A DNA stretch of 64,000 nucleotides from Gimesia algae. GTDB taxonomy: Bacteria; Planctomycetota; Planctomycetia; Planctomycetales; Planctomycetaceae. The translations under genes were made by a program, and so were the position numbers. Below the pieces are notes generated by a model. It was not told the origin of the DNA. It worked only from the letters and a program-made list of their open reading frames with translations, and made no database searches. This document shows positions 25,067 through 34,700 of this stretch, piece after piece. The number at the start of each line of letters is the position of its first letter. Position 1 is the stretch's first letter. The stretch lies in contig NZ_CP036343.1 of NCBI RefSeq assembly GCF_007746795.1, forward strand, positions 3,337,369-3,401,368, given 5' to 3'.

Positions 25067-26131
25067 ATGAATTGCAACAATCGCGTCCTCCTGACTGTGC
25101 TGACAGTGATGCTGGGTGTTTCTCTGTCAGGTGTTTCTGTCTTGGCAGCCGATCCTTTGAAATGGCCCGAGAAACTGCCCGACTCGATACTCAAACTCAA
25201 ACAGGCAAAACATCCAGAGATTCCCAGTGAGTCAAACGCTTCCCTGAAAGAGGGTCTGGAGCGGCTCAAGCTAGCGATGCGTCCCGACAGTCACCTCAAA
25301 TCGGGAACCGTAGTCATCGAAACCGAAAAGTTTCTGCCACCGCGTTTACATCGGGGACGGGTACCGCTCATCCTGACCACGCTCACCTTTGATACCCAGG
25401 TCAAACCATCGCTCTGGGCACAGTGGACCAGCACCGCTGAAAAAAACTGTGCCTTTGTCCGATCGACAGAGGATACGTTTCTGTCAGAGAGTTTCCCGAC
25501 CTATAGTGGCAGACAAAGAATTTTGATCCGAAAGAAAGACTTTATTCCCACATCCAAATATTGTGACCTGTTTCCTGTTTTTTCATTGACCTACATCCCC
25601 CATTTCCTGCTGGGCCGACCGCAGATGCATGAAGTTTTTGTCCAGAACTCGGTTTTTAAAAAGGGGCAGTTCTTCGTCGAAAAACAGGCAGACGAACCCT
25701 GGATCATTCACAAGGTGATCGAGAATAGTGATCCCAAAAGTATGCATAAAAAATATCATGCGATTTTCGAAGTCACCGCAGACGAACCCTGCTACCTGAT
25801 CCGAATGATTTTCTGGTCACAGAAAAGGGAGTCGGATGAATGGGAAGTGAATTTGGCACTGCAGAACGATTTTGATGAAGTCGATGGCGTTAAAGTTCCC
25901 GGGCAAACCGTTTACTATTCTCGGAGATCCAAGGGGACTGAGGATGATGCACAGCGATTGACTCTCACCTGGAAAGATGTCAACAAGCCCTGCGATCCGA
26001 AAACGTTCAGCGAAAAACTACTGGAACCGACGCCAGAGACGGGAATCTTTGATCTTAGACAAATATCGGACGGCGTCGTGGGCGTTCCTTATGGCGAATT
26101 TCAAAAGACAAAAGGCCCTTCAGACAAGTAG
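25067..26131 (+). CDS. secreted protein of unknown function, 354 aa
   Basis: The ATG at 25067 is preceded by GAGGAGAAGAG and starts a signal peptide (MNCNNRVLL to SVLAAD). An upstream extension is less likely. The mature part contains LKSGTVVIETEKFLPPRLHR, ESFPTYSGRQRILIRKKDF and KKYHAIFEVTADEPCYLI. It is another beta-rich periplasmic protein, possibly a distant relative of the protein at 23829. Its TAG stop lies in the same frame as the sulfatase fragment that follows. Confidence 0.68.
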   Translation: MNCNNRVLLTVLTVMLGVSLSGVSVLAADPLKWPEKLPDSILKLKQAKHPEIPSESNASLKEGLERLKLAMRPDSHLKSGTVVIETEKFLPPRLHRGRVPLILTTLTFDTQVKPSLWAQWTSTAEKNCAFVRSTEDTFLSESFPTYSGRQRILIRKKDFIPTSKYCDLFPVFSLTYIPHFLLGRPQMHEVFVQNSVFKKGQFFVEKQADEPWIIHKVIENSDPKSMHKKYHAIFEVTADEPCYLIRMIFWSQKRESDEWEVNLALQNDFDEVDGVKVPGQTVYYSRRSKGTEDDAQRLTLTWKDVNKPCDPKTFSEKLLEPTPETGIFDLRQISDGVVGVPYGEFQKTKGPSDK

Positions 26132-26677
26132 CATTCATGCAGGGAATTTTCTTTTCCAGTTCCGTTTGTGCCGGTGCTGTTCCGGTTGAATGGACCGGAG
26201 CACGCTCAAGGTCGCACTCTCGATACTCCCATCAATTCCGAAGACTTGATGCCGACACTGCTGGGTCTTTGCGAACTCAAGATCCCTGCCAGCGTCGAAG
26301 GGCTGGACTATAGCGGTTATCTGCGTGGCGATGAAAATCCTTCCGACGGTGCGACAGTCATCACCTGCCCTGCCCCCTTCGGTGAATGGAAGCGAAGTCG
26401 AGGCGGCAAAGAATACCGGGGCCTGCGAACTACCCGATACACTTACGTCCGCGATCTCAAAGGTCCCGGGCTGCTGTACGACAACCAGGCGGATCCTTTT
26501 CAGCAACAAAACCTCTGCAACGATCCAGGTATCGCACAAGTCCAGGCCGAACTCAATGCCCTGCTCAACAAAAAACTGGCTGCCCAGAATGACCAGTTTC
26601 TACCCGGCAGTAAGTACGTTGCAAAATTCGGAAACAAGGTCGATCCGAAAACAGAAACGGTGCCTAATACGAATTGA
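26132..26677 (+). pseudogene. sulfatase, C-terminal fragment
   Basis: About 170 residues match the last third of a type I sulfatase: VPVLFRLNGPEH, TPINSEDLMPTLLGLCELK, YSGYLRGDENPSDG and TTRYTYVRDLKGPGLLYDNQ. The N-terminal half with the formylglycine cysteine, the metal ligands and the signal peptide is missing. No credible start or ribosome site exists; the first GTG is at 26168. The frame is continuous with the preceding gene across its TAG, so readthrough would fuse the two. That is probably coincidence after deletion. Confidence 0.8.
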
Positions 26678-26764
26678 GGAGAACACGATCTGCTTTCACT
26701 TTCGTGGCGAACACAGTAAACTGAGAATGAACTGATTACACATCATCCTGCAGGAAAAAGAGAC

Positions 26765-27343
26765 GTGAGTTCGACAAAGCTGATATTCCGTTTTTCACAA
26801 ATCTTCTGGGGCCTGTTCATCGTCATGCTCGATTTTTCGTTCAATGGCTTTGACCTGCTGCCGGATGGCATCGGTTACCTCCTGATGGCAGCAGGCTGTT
26901 ATGGTCTCGCTTCGCTGTCGCCTCGTTTCCTGATGGCGCAAACGCTGTGCCTGATTCTGGCTCTGCTCTGGCTGATTCATTTCGCCATTGACGGTAGTTC
27001 TGCGATTCTATTTAATTTTGTAAGGCAGGTGACGAACTGCGTCATGATCTGGCAGTTGCTCGGCGGGATTCGCGAATTTGCACTCTCAAAAGAACGACCG
27101 GACCTGGCCCGGAGGGCTGAAAATCGCCGGCTGGCCTACGTCGCTATCATGGTTGTCACCTTTCTACTCACCCTCGCCATGGAGGGCTCACCTGAGGCGA
27201 GCCCTCTGGCCTTCGTCCTCGCCCTCGCCATGCTGATTCTGCTCATCATGATCCTGCATCTGATTCACCGCGTCAAAACAGTACTGGCAATCGCGGAAAC
27301 AGTAAATCAGGCCGTATCCGAGCAGAGTGATCTTTCCTGCTGA
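26765..27343 (+). CDS. membrane protein of unknown function, 192 aa
   Basis: It starts at GTG 26765 (GGAAAAAGAG upstream). Five or six hydrophobic helices are seen: residues 10-30, 36-52, 57-77, 84-100, 123-140 and 148-167. No catalytic motif is present. It is predicted as an inner-membrane protein. It ends 7 bp from the convergent glycosylasparaginase. Confidence 0.68.
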   Translation: MSSTKLIFRFSQIFWGLFIVMLDFSFNGFDLLPDGIGYLLMAAGCYGLASLSPRFLMAQTLCLILALLWLIHFAIDGSSAILFNFVRQVTNCVMIWQLLGGIREFALSKERPDLARRAENRRLAYVAIMVVTFLLTLAMEGSPEASPLAFVLALAMLILLIMILHLIHRVKTVLAIAETVNQAVSEQSDLSC

Positions 27344-27350
27344 AAAAAGA

Positions 27351-28382
27351 TCAGGTCTCAATCAGGTAAGAACCCTCGATGATTTCGATTCCCGCAGCAG
27401 TAATAATGGCCGCTTGGGGTGGCTTGTCTCTCCGACCGCGAATCGCCGCGCAGCCAGCTTCCCCATTTTTATTGATGGCGACGATCTTGTCGTTGAAATC
27501 GACTTTGTCTGCGCCGCCGTTGATCTTTACAATCCGCTGGCAAAGTGCCTCGCACGCTTCGCGGGGGCTCTTGCCTGCCCGCATCTGTTCGACGACGAAA
27601 AAGCTGCCACACGTCCGCAGGATTTCTTCACCCCGCCCTGTCGCGCCTGCGGCTCCGACTTCGTTGTCCACGTACAATCCCGCGCCGATGATGGGAGAAT
27701 CACCAATCCGGCCCGGCAGTTTGCCGAACAGACCCGAAGTCGTCGTGCAGCCCGCCAGGTCTCCCGTGTTGTCCAGCGCCAGAATATTGATCGTGCCCGT
27801 TGGCCGTTTGTCGAGATCGTAATTCCCGTCTTGGGGAGGCAGCCAGTCGTCTTTGTCGCTCAGGTTCTCCTTCCAGCGGAGCCACATCTTTCGCGATTGA
27901 TCGGTCAGCAGATTCTCTTCTTTAAATCCGTGTGCCCGGGCAAACTGGCGGGCCCCTTCGCCGACCAGATGAACGTGATCGGTCCGCTCCATCACCAGCC
28001 GGGCAACAGAGGACGGCGTCTTGATATTCTCCAGCGCGCCGACAGATCCGCAATTATGGGTCCGGCCATCCATGAACGAAGCATCAAGCTGCACGACCCC
28101 GTTTTCATTCGGCAATCCGCCATATCCCACGGACTGATCTTCGGGATCCAGTTCCGTCACCTGGGCCGATTTCTCGACCGCATCAAGAATGTCGCCTCCC
28201 GCTTCCAGCACATCCCAGCCAGGCCGGAGCACCTTTTCGGCCCACTCTTCTCCGCGGCTGCAGAGAATCAGAGGACGGCGGGGAGCGGGTCTCTCCTGCG
28301 CACGTGCCTTGAAATTAGCGAACAGTGAAAACGAAGCCCCCAGCCCCGCTGCCGATTTGATAAAAGTTCTGCGATTTGTCAT
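27351..28382 (-). CDS. N(4)-(beta-N-acetylglucosaminyl)-L-asparaginase, Tat-exported
   Basis: 343 residues. A twin-arginine signal (NRRTFIKSAAGLGASF) directs export in folded form. The Ntn-hydrolase precursor is cleaved before Thr197 in GTINILAL, which becomes the nucleophile. Substrate-side motifs include GLPNENGVVQLDASFMDG and GDSPIIGAGLYVDNEVGAAG. The enzyme cleaves the Asn-GlcNAc link of N-glycopeptides, consistent with scavenging of host or algal glycoprotein. It is followed upstream by an intact sulfatase on the same strand (166-bp gap). Confidence 0.92.
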   Translation of the reverse strand: MTNRRTFIKSAAGLGASFSLFANFKARAQERPAPRRPLILCSRGEEWAEKVLRPGWDVLEAGGDILDAVEKSAQVTELDPEDQSVGYGGLPNENGVVQLDASFMDGRTHNCGSVGALENIKTPSSVARLVMERTDHVHLVGEGARQFARAHGFKEENLLTDQSRKMWLRWKENLSDKDDWLPPQDGNYDLDKRPTGTINILALDNTGDLAGCTTTSGLFGKLPGRIGDSPIIGAGLYVDNEVGAAGATGRGEEILRTCGSFFVVEQMRAGKSPREACEALCQRIVKINGGADKVDFNDKIVAINKNGEAGCAAIRGRRDKPPQAAIITAAGIEIIEGSYLIET

Positions 28383-28500
28383 AGCTCGATTATACGGTCC
28401 TTCTTATTTGCAGAGCAAATACTTCCTGAATGAATCGCCCTGTTTCTACTGACATCAAAAAGGCAGACTCCACTGCAAGAACCCGCCTCTTTCACTTTTC

Positions 28501-28528
28501 TTTCGTGCCATTTCGTGCTTTTCGTGGT
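28501..28528 (+). repeat. dispersed CGTG-rich repeat, copy 4
   Basis: TTTCGTGCCATTTCGTGCTT then TTCGTGGT, in the spacer between two catabolic genes. It shares its core with the repeats at 6947, 7592 and 8000, some 20 kb away. Confidence 0.65.
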
Positions 28529-28547
28529 GGTATCAAAGCAACGACGA

Positions 28548-29999
28548 TTACTGCTTCGTTTTCGCTTTTCCCTTCTGCTTTTTCCCCGCTCCCGGAATCC
28601 CCGGTTTCTGGTCCCACTTTTGTGGGGGATTCTTCTCGTAAATGGGCGCACCGTCTTTCGCGGGAAACTGCGCTGCAATCGCAGTCAGTCGCTGCAGCGC
28701 GGCGGTGACTTTAGGAAGTTGCAAGTCAATCAGGTTCTGCTCTTCCCACTGGTCTCCGGTGATCCTGAACAGTTTGATCGGCTTTCGGTTTGAGTCGATC
28801 CACAGTTTATAATGTTTGTCGCGGATCACGCGGTCGTCGTAGTCCAGCGCAGGCTGCACGCGTCCGTCACGCAAAGCTGCGGGGCCGCCTCCCATTGAGA
28901 GAATCCACTTGCGCGGCCCCTCTTTCGTATTGCCAAGCATCAGCGGTGCGAACGACTTTCCATCTACGACGCGACCGGCGGGCAGCGTGCCGCCCCCCAG
29001 TTCCGCGAACGTGGGCAGAATATCGGTGAAGTCGATCAGCGCGTCGGTCTCCACCCCGCCGGGAACGGTCCCCGGGCAGTTGACGATAAACGGCATCGCG
29101 GTCCCGTTGTGTTCCGTCATTTTCGTCTTGCCACCCCGCACGAAGTGGCCGCGAAATTTAATGTTGCTCTGGCCGCCGGTACCGTTGTCTGTGGTGAAGA
29201 CGATGATCGTGTTCTCGCGGAGGCCCGCTTCGTCCAGAGCCGCCATCAGTCGGCCTAACAGTTTGTCGGCATAGCGTACCATCACCGGAAACAGGCGTAA
29301 CTTGTCTGTTTCGTCCTTGTTTAACGGCGTCGTAGTCAAAGGCGTGTGCGTCAAAACCATCGGGTAATACAGCAGCATCGGCTGATCTTTATGTTTGCCG
29401 ATGAAGTCGATCAGGTAGTCACAGAAAATATCGGGGCCGAACTGGCCGGGGTAGCTCTGGCTCCCCTTGCCTTTGATATTGATATAAGGGTCCCAGTAGC
29501 GATTCGCACTCGGCGGGTTCTGTGCTTCATAGCCGGTCCACATGCACCAGTCATCAAAGCCCGCTTCCAGCATCGCATTGGGTTCCACGCGGAAATCATC
29601 GATCTGCCACTTGCCCGCGGCACACGTTTTGTAACCCGCATCGCGCAGCACATTCGCAAAGGTCGTATTCAACTGCGGATCGAAATGAGCGCCCGCGCCC
29701 CAGCGGGGGACATCCCAGTGATTGGTCCAGCCATGCCGAAACGGATACTGCCCGGTGAGCAGTGTCACCCGCGTCGGCGTGCATTGTGGCATGCACCACG
29801 CATTCTCGAATTTCATCCCGGTCGCCGCCAGTTCGTCGATCGCGGGAAGTTGTATCCACTCCTGACCGTAGCACCCCATCCATTCCTTGCCCAGATCATC
29901 GACCAGAATGAACAGGATGTTCGGCTTTTTAAGCTCGGCAGAAACAGTCGACTGCAGCAACAGAATAAACACGATCACAGACAGCAGGGCACGCAACAT
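28548..29999 (-). CDS. secreted type I sulfatase
   Basis: 483 residues. The signal peptide ends near VSAEL. Metal site: ILVDDLG (31-37). The formylglycine motif is C73-T-P-T-R, with Thr in place of the more usual Ser; it still fits CxPxR. Further landmarks are GKWQIDDF, HTPLTTTP and FTTDNGTGGQS. The C-terminal 20 residues are Lys/Gly-rich. Sulfatases remove sulfate from algal polysaccharides and need an FGE-type activator. Such a domain is seen inside the large kinase at 31715, but that one is unlikely to be the activator. It is divergent to the GH43-like gene. Confidence 0.92.
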   Translation of the reverse strand: MLRALLSVIVFILLLQSTVSAELKKPNILFILVDDLGKEWMGCYGQEWIQLPAIDELAATGMKFENAWCMPQCTPTRVTLLTGQYPFRHGWTNHWDVPRWGAGAHFDPQLNTTFANVLRDAGYKTCAAGKWQIDDFRVEPNAMLEAGFDDWCMWTGYEAQNPPSANRYWDPYINIKGKGSQSYPGQFGPDIFCDYLIDFIGKHKDQPMLLYYPMVLTHTPLTTTPLNKDETDKLRLFPVMVRYADKLLGRLMAALDEAGLRENTIIVFTTDNGTGGQSNIKFRGHFVRGGKTKMTEHNGTAMPFIVNCPGTVPGGVETDALIDFTDILPTFAELGGGTLPAGRVVDGKSFAPLMLGNTKEGPRKWILSMGGGPAALRDGRVQPALDYDDRVIRDKHYKLWIDSNRKPIKLFRITGDQWEEQNLIDLQLPKVTAALQRLTAIAAQFPAKDGAPIYEKNPPQKWDQKPGIPGAGKKQKGKAKTKQ

Positions 30000-30194
30000 G
30001 GCAGAAACCTTCCAGCATCAGCGAGGTCATTGGTCAATCAGTCTTTTCTGATTTTAGTCCCTCAACTGTGCCATCACAACAACAAACAGGCATGCGATCG
30101 TATCACATGTTGCAATCTACCCGTGGTCAGGCTAACCTGAAGAGTGACCTCAATCCGTCATTCCAATCCCTCAACACACCCGGAAACCAGACTG

Positions 30195-31685
30195 ATGAAT
30201 ATGATGAGAGCATGCTTCCTCTTGATCCTGTCTGTTACTTTCGCCACCACATCCGCTTTCGCAGCCGACGACTGGGTCATCGATACCCTGAAAGAATGGC
30301 AGGCTGCCGCAGTCGGAAAAGACAACATGGAAATCCAGAACGGCACGGCGATCCCCACAGACAAAGTCGCCACCTTCACCAGTAAAACCAAACGCTTTAA
30401 CCAGAAACAAACAGCGAAATCAATCACCATCGAACAGTCACCCGTCTGGCAGAACTGGGAACCGGTTGCCAACCTGGGTCCGGTGAATCTGCAGGACGCG
30501 CCCGTCTTTCTGGCGATCGGACCGAACAACTACTGGGTCTTCGGTCGCTACGGCGGCGCTAAGAAAAAGAAAGGCTTCCAGGCAGAGCCTGCGACGCTCG
30601 ACGGTTTCGATGTGAAACTGCAGACCACTCCCTGGAAACATCAGTTCGATGCACCGGGCGGACTGGAAAAGGGGCTCGGCGGATATCATGGCTGGCAGAG
30701 CCGCGACATGGTCAACTGGGTGCATCACGGCCCGGTCACCGAAGGCTTTTCCCGCTGGGTGACCAGTGCCGAGTATAAAGACGGTAAGGTTTATATCTAC
30801 TATGACTACCCCAACGACCAGGACCCGCATGTCTACATCGACGAAGATCTCACCGACGGCAAACCCGGCAAAAACATGGGGCTGGCAGTCAAAGATCCTT
30901 CACACGGTTCCGACGCCGGGTTTATTCGTGACAAAGAAGGGCGCTTTCATGTGATCCTCGAAGACTGGAGTCCCATCAATGCCAGCAAACGCTCGTGGGA
31001 CTCCCCCCTCGCCGCACATGCTGTCAGCGAAGATGGCGTCAAAGACTGGAAGTTCCTCGCGCCGCCGGTCGACAACCGCACGCAAGATACCGGTAAGATC
31101 GCCGAATACAAACACCCACACTGGCTGCAGCATCCGGACTGGAATACCAACATCGGCAAGTACAACGTCCATGAACCCGAACAGGAAGCCTACGGCGACT
31201 GGGCCCCGATCTGTGTCGGCTCTCAATACTACCTGTTCGGCGACTACGATCCTGCCGGTGGCGGACACATGAGTGTCGGCTGGTTCACGAGTCCGAACAT
31301 CGACGGACCTTACTCCTGGTGCGACAAGATCGGCGAAGGACACCCGGACCCCGACATCGGCTTCGCCGAAGGTCGTTTCTACCTGTTCACGCAGCAGCAG
31401 ACCGACTATGTCAGCCCCGGACCCTGGGTGGAACAGGTGGAAGTCCGCGTGGGCGTCGATACCGACAACGACGGCAAACTCAACCAGTGGTCCGACTGGA
31501 ACGAAGTCCAAGAGACTTACGAAGACACGCCCGGGCTCTCGAAGCACGTCAAAAAAACGCCTGCGAGGCTCGACCTGAAAGACCTGCCCGCCGGATATGG
31601 CTTCGGTTTTGAACTGAAACTGAAAGACACGACCGCCAATAAGTCGAAGCCGATGATTGACAAAGTCACGCTGACGTTTGAGTAA
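30195..31685 (+). CDS. secreted GH43/62-like five-bladed beta-propeller protein
   Basis: I start at ATG 30195, giving about 496 residues with a signal peptide (MMRACFLL to SAFAAD). The core resembles family 43 glycosidases: GWQSRDMVNWVHHGP, SAEYKDGKVYIYYDYPND, DAGFIRDKEGRFHVI and ADxxxAxGxG-like blades. The acidic catalytic triad cannot be assigned with certainty. The C-terminal part (EVRVGVDTDNDGKLNQWSDW) has a calcium-loop-like DTDNDGK. It likely acts on plant or algal glycans and pairs in function with the divergent sulfatase. Confidence 0.78.
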   Translation: MNMMRACFLLILSVTFATTSAFAADDWVIDTLKEWQAAAVGKDNMEIQNGTAIPTDKVATFTSKTKRFNQKQTAKSITIEQSPVWQNWEPVANLGPVNLQDAPVFLAIGPNNYWVFGRYGGAKKKKGFQAEPATLDGFDVKLQTTPWKHQFDAPGGLEKGLGGYHGWQSRDMVNWVHHGPVTEGFSRWVTSAEYKDGKVYIYYDYPNDQDPHVYIDEDLTDGKPGKNMGLAVKDPSHGSDAGFIRDKEGRFHVILEDWSPINASKRSWDSPLAAHAVSEDGVKDWKFLAPPVDNRTQDTGKIAEYKHPHWLQHPDWNTNIGKYNVHEPEQEAYGDWAPICVGSQYYLFGDYDPAGGGHMSVGWFTSPNIDGPYSWCDKIGEGHPDPDIGFAEGRFYLFTQQQTDYVSPGPWVEQVEVRVGVDTDNDGKLNQWSDWNEVQETYEDTPGLSKHVKKTPARLDLKDLPAGYGFGFELKLKDTTANKSKPMIDKVTLTFE

Positions 31686-31714
31686 AGAGCCTCCCCGGCA
31701 GTGAATGACAGCGT

Positions 31715-34700
31715 CTACTTGGGCTGCGTTTGATCAATCTTCGTTTCCGTATCGGGACTGGTGTGAACAATAGCCCGACGAAATTCCAGTTGAAGTTCGT
31801 TATGGCCGGTTCCCGCGAACTTGACATGGACTGGATCGGGTTTGACCCACTTGGGAAACGTAATCCGCGAGCGAAGTCCCGAGAACAGACCAACGCGGTC
31901 TCCGTCCAGGGCAACATCGATGCTGACGTTTTCACCGTGGTGGCGGACTTTCGCCGTCAAGCGCTGCCAGACATTTCTTTTCAACCTGGCGTCCTTGTTG
32001 CTGTGCTCTGGAGCAGCGTGTCGATCTTCTTTTCCATCAATTACCATGAGTGCACTGCCGAGTCCGCCTAGATGCAGGCGGATCGCCTGCTTATCGCCCA
32101 GCGGTAAGTCAAGCTGTAAAGGTGCGAAGCCCGATTGCTTCAACTCAAGTTCGATGTCAAAATCACCGCTGATTTCCTGTGGAAACGTCGCACCGGCCCA
32201 ATCTTTTCTCTTCCTGGATGCAGTGCTGTTACCGATAAGTATTCCGTCTTGCATCTGCCATGTCATATTCCTGGAATTCAATGTCGTGGGCACGAGATCA
32301 GATAACAGGTCGATTGTCTGAGTCGAGTCATGGTTCACTTTCGCCGACTTCGCCATGTCGATCGTCATCGCCGCCCGGAATCCGATGATAGGAAAACTGC
32401 GATCCTGCAGTTCGAAATTGCGATGCGCTGATCGCTGGCGAGATGTAGAGAGGATATAAGCTCCGCCACGATTCACGCGACCAGTTCCCGAAGCGACACC
32501 GACTGGATCATCGACAGTTGAGTTTATGGAGTAATCGTCCCTCACTCTCTGAAACTTGTCACGACACCACTCGAGCACGTTTCCATGCATATCGTACAAT
32601 CCGAACGCATTTGGTTTCAGCTGCCCTGTCGGCTGTGTTATTGAGCGGCTGTTTTTGGAATGCCACGCGAACTGCGACAGATTCTCATCATCATCACCAC
32701 AATACCACGGGGTGGTTGTTCCCGCGCGGCACGCATATTCCCATTGGGCTTCCGTGGGCAAAACAAATTTCAGGGACGGATCGGTTGTCTGCTTGTTCAA
32801 CCTGGCGAAAAATAACTGAGTTTCGTCCCAGCTCACCATTTCAACAGGATGAGTCGGATTGCCTGCATGCTTCGACGGATTCGTGCCGACTACCGTCTGC
32901 CACTGCGACTGCGTTACCTCGTAAGCTCCCAGATAGAATGGTCGCGTAATCCGAACTCGATGCAGCGGTCCTTCCAGGGGAATTCGCTGGATAGAGTATT
33001 TGTCATCTGATGCAATCGCTTCTTTGAGGAATCTGGCTTTCTCTTCTTCCCCCGCTCCCATCATGAATTCACCGGGGGGAATGAGCACGAAGGCCATCTT
33101 CTCGCCGCCGGGCAGTTCGACTTCCTTCTCAACCGGCAGGCCGAGATATTCCGCCCATGCTTTCTGATGTGCTTTCCCCTGTACTGCGTCGAACGGGGCG
33201 ACGGCGGGCAGCGGGGGCGAAGTCGCGCTCCGTTCTGTACCAAGGTAGCGGTCCGTTGCAACGTCGCGGACCATCACCGAGTGAAATGTCATCACGGAGT
33301 TGGCACCCAGGGACAGTCGATCAACGTCAGGGGTCTTTAACCACGGGAATGGCGAGAGGAGCTTCGGATCGCCGGCCCAGTGGATGGCGAGTTTGTCGTC
33401 CAGGTAGACCTCCAGGCTATCCTTGCGAACGGCGAAACGCACCCGATGGTGGACTCCGGTCTTGAGTGGAATCCCCTCTACATAGGCGGGCGACTCCTGT
33501 GCGGTCTTGCCATTGATCATCTCAATGAACCAGGCGCCTTTAGGGAGACCATCCATTGCGAGTGCCGCCTGATAGCCAAACCAACTAAACACCAGATTAG
33601 CTCCTCCGGGCCCATCGGCTGACCTTTCAAGGATGATCTCCACATCGTACTCGTCTGGGAGCTCGAACTTCGGAAGTTGCAGTAGTGACATTTTACCCTG
33701 GACCCGCTCCGGGTGCAGCACGGAGCCCCTGCCCCGTTTCCAGGTGCCGTGGAGTACATCCTCGTCAAGATTGACCTGGGCGAGCAAATTGGGACCGACT
33801 TGTGCGTCATTGTTCGACACACCGTCGACTTTCACCCACTTTGCCCCGACAATTTTCCCGTCGTGCCCGTTGCCGGAAGAATCTTTCAGGATGTCGCCGG
33901 AGCCTTCGTTAAAGTGATACAAGGCGAGGGTATGTTGATCATTGGTAAATTCGTCTGGTGGGGTAAATTCCGTCTCATAACGCAGTGTATTTGAGATGCG
34001 GATTTCATCAATTTTGCCTTTAAACCGAGCGCCATTATGACCACCGATTTCGAGTATCCCCTGCGGAGAAAAGCTCCCCGTGTTATCCTTCCGTTTGACT
34101 GGTTTCCCATCGATGAAGAGTTCCAGTGATTTACCATCCCATTGCCCTGCGACGTGCGTTCGTGTCTCCCACTTGTTGATCTTCGGACCAAAAACTTCGA
34201 CCCGCCGATCGATGCTTGCCTGTCTTCCCCCAAATTCCCAGCGGCGAATCCCCCCCACTTGAATGGTCAAAGAATCTAACTTGCCGCCATAGAACAAAAT
34301 GGCATTGGATGTCGACTTTGGAGAAGGCGTCAGCCACCCTTCAAGCGTCAGCGGTGGGGAGCCGGAAAGTTGAAAATCAGGAACTTCAACTCGACTCGTT
34401 TTTCCATCGAAATAAAGTGCATCATTTCTCTCAGAATTCTGGCTTGCAACAGTCTGATCTAATGGCACCCACTTGGCTCCTTCGATCTTCCCGTCATATC
34501 CGTTACCGGAGGAGTCCTTTAGAACCTCGCCAGAGCCTTCGTTGAAGTGATAGAGAGCAAGGGTGTCGGCATCGTTAGCAAACTGCTGAGGGGGATCAAA
34601 GCGTTTGTCAAAGCGGGCAACCTTCGAAATTTTGACCCCGCGAATTTTTCCAGCAAATTTTGGTCCCAGTTGAACTGATTTCCCACTTTTCGCATTGACG

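Noticed and set aside
27327-28328. Plus-strand frame of 333 codons
   Set aside because: Shadow of the glycosylasparaginase gene, whose active-site motif is clear.
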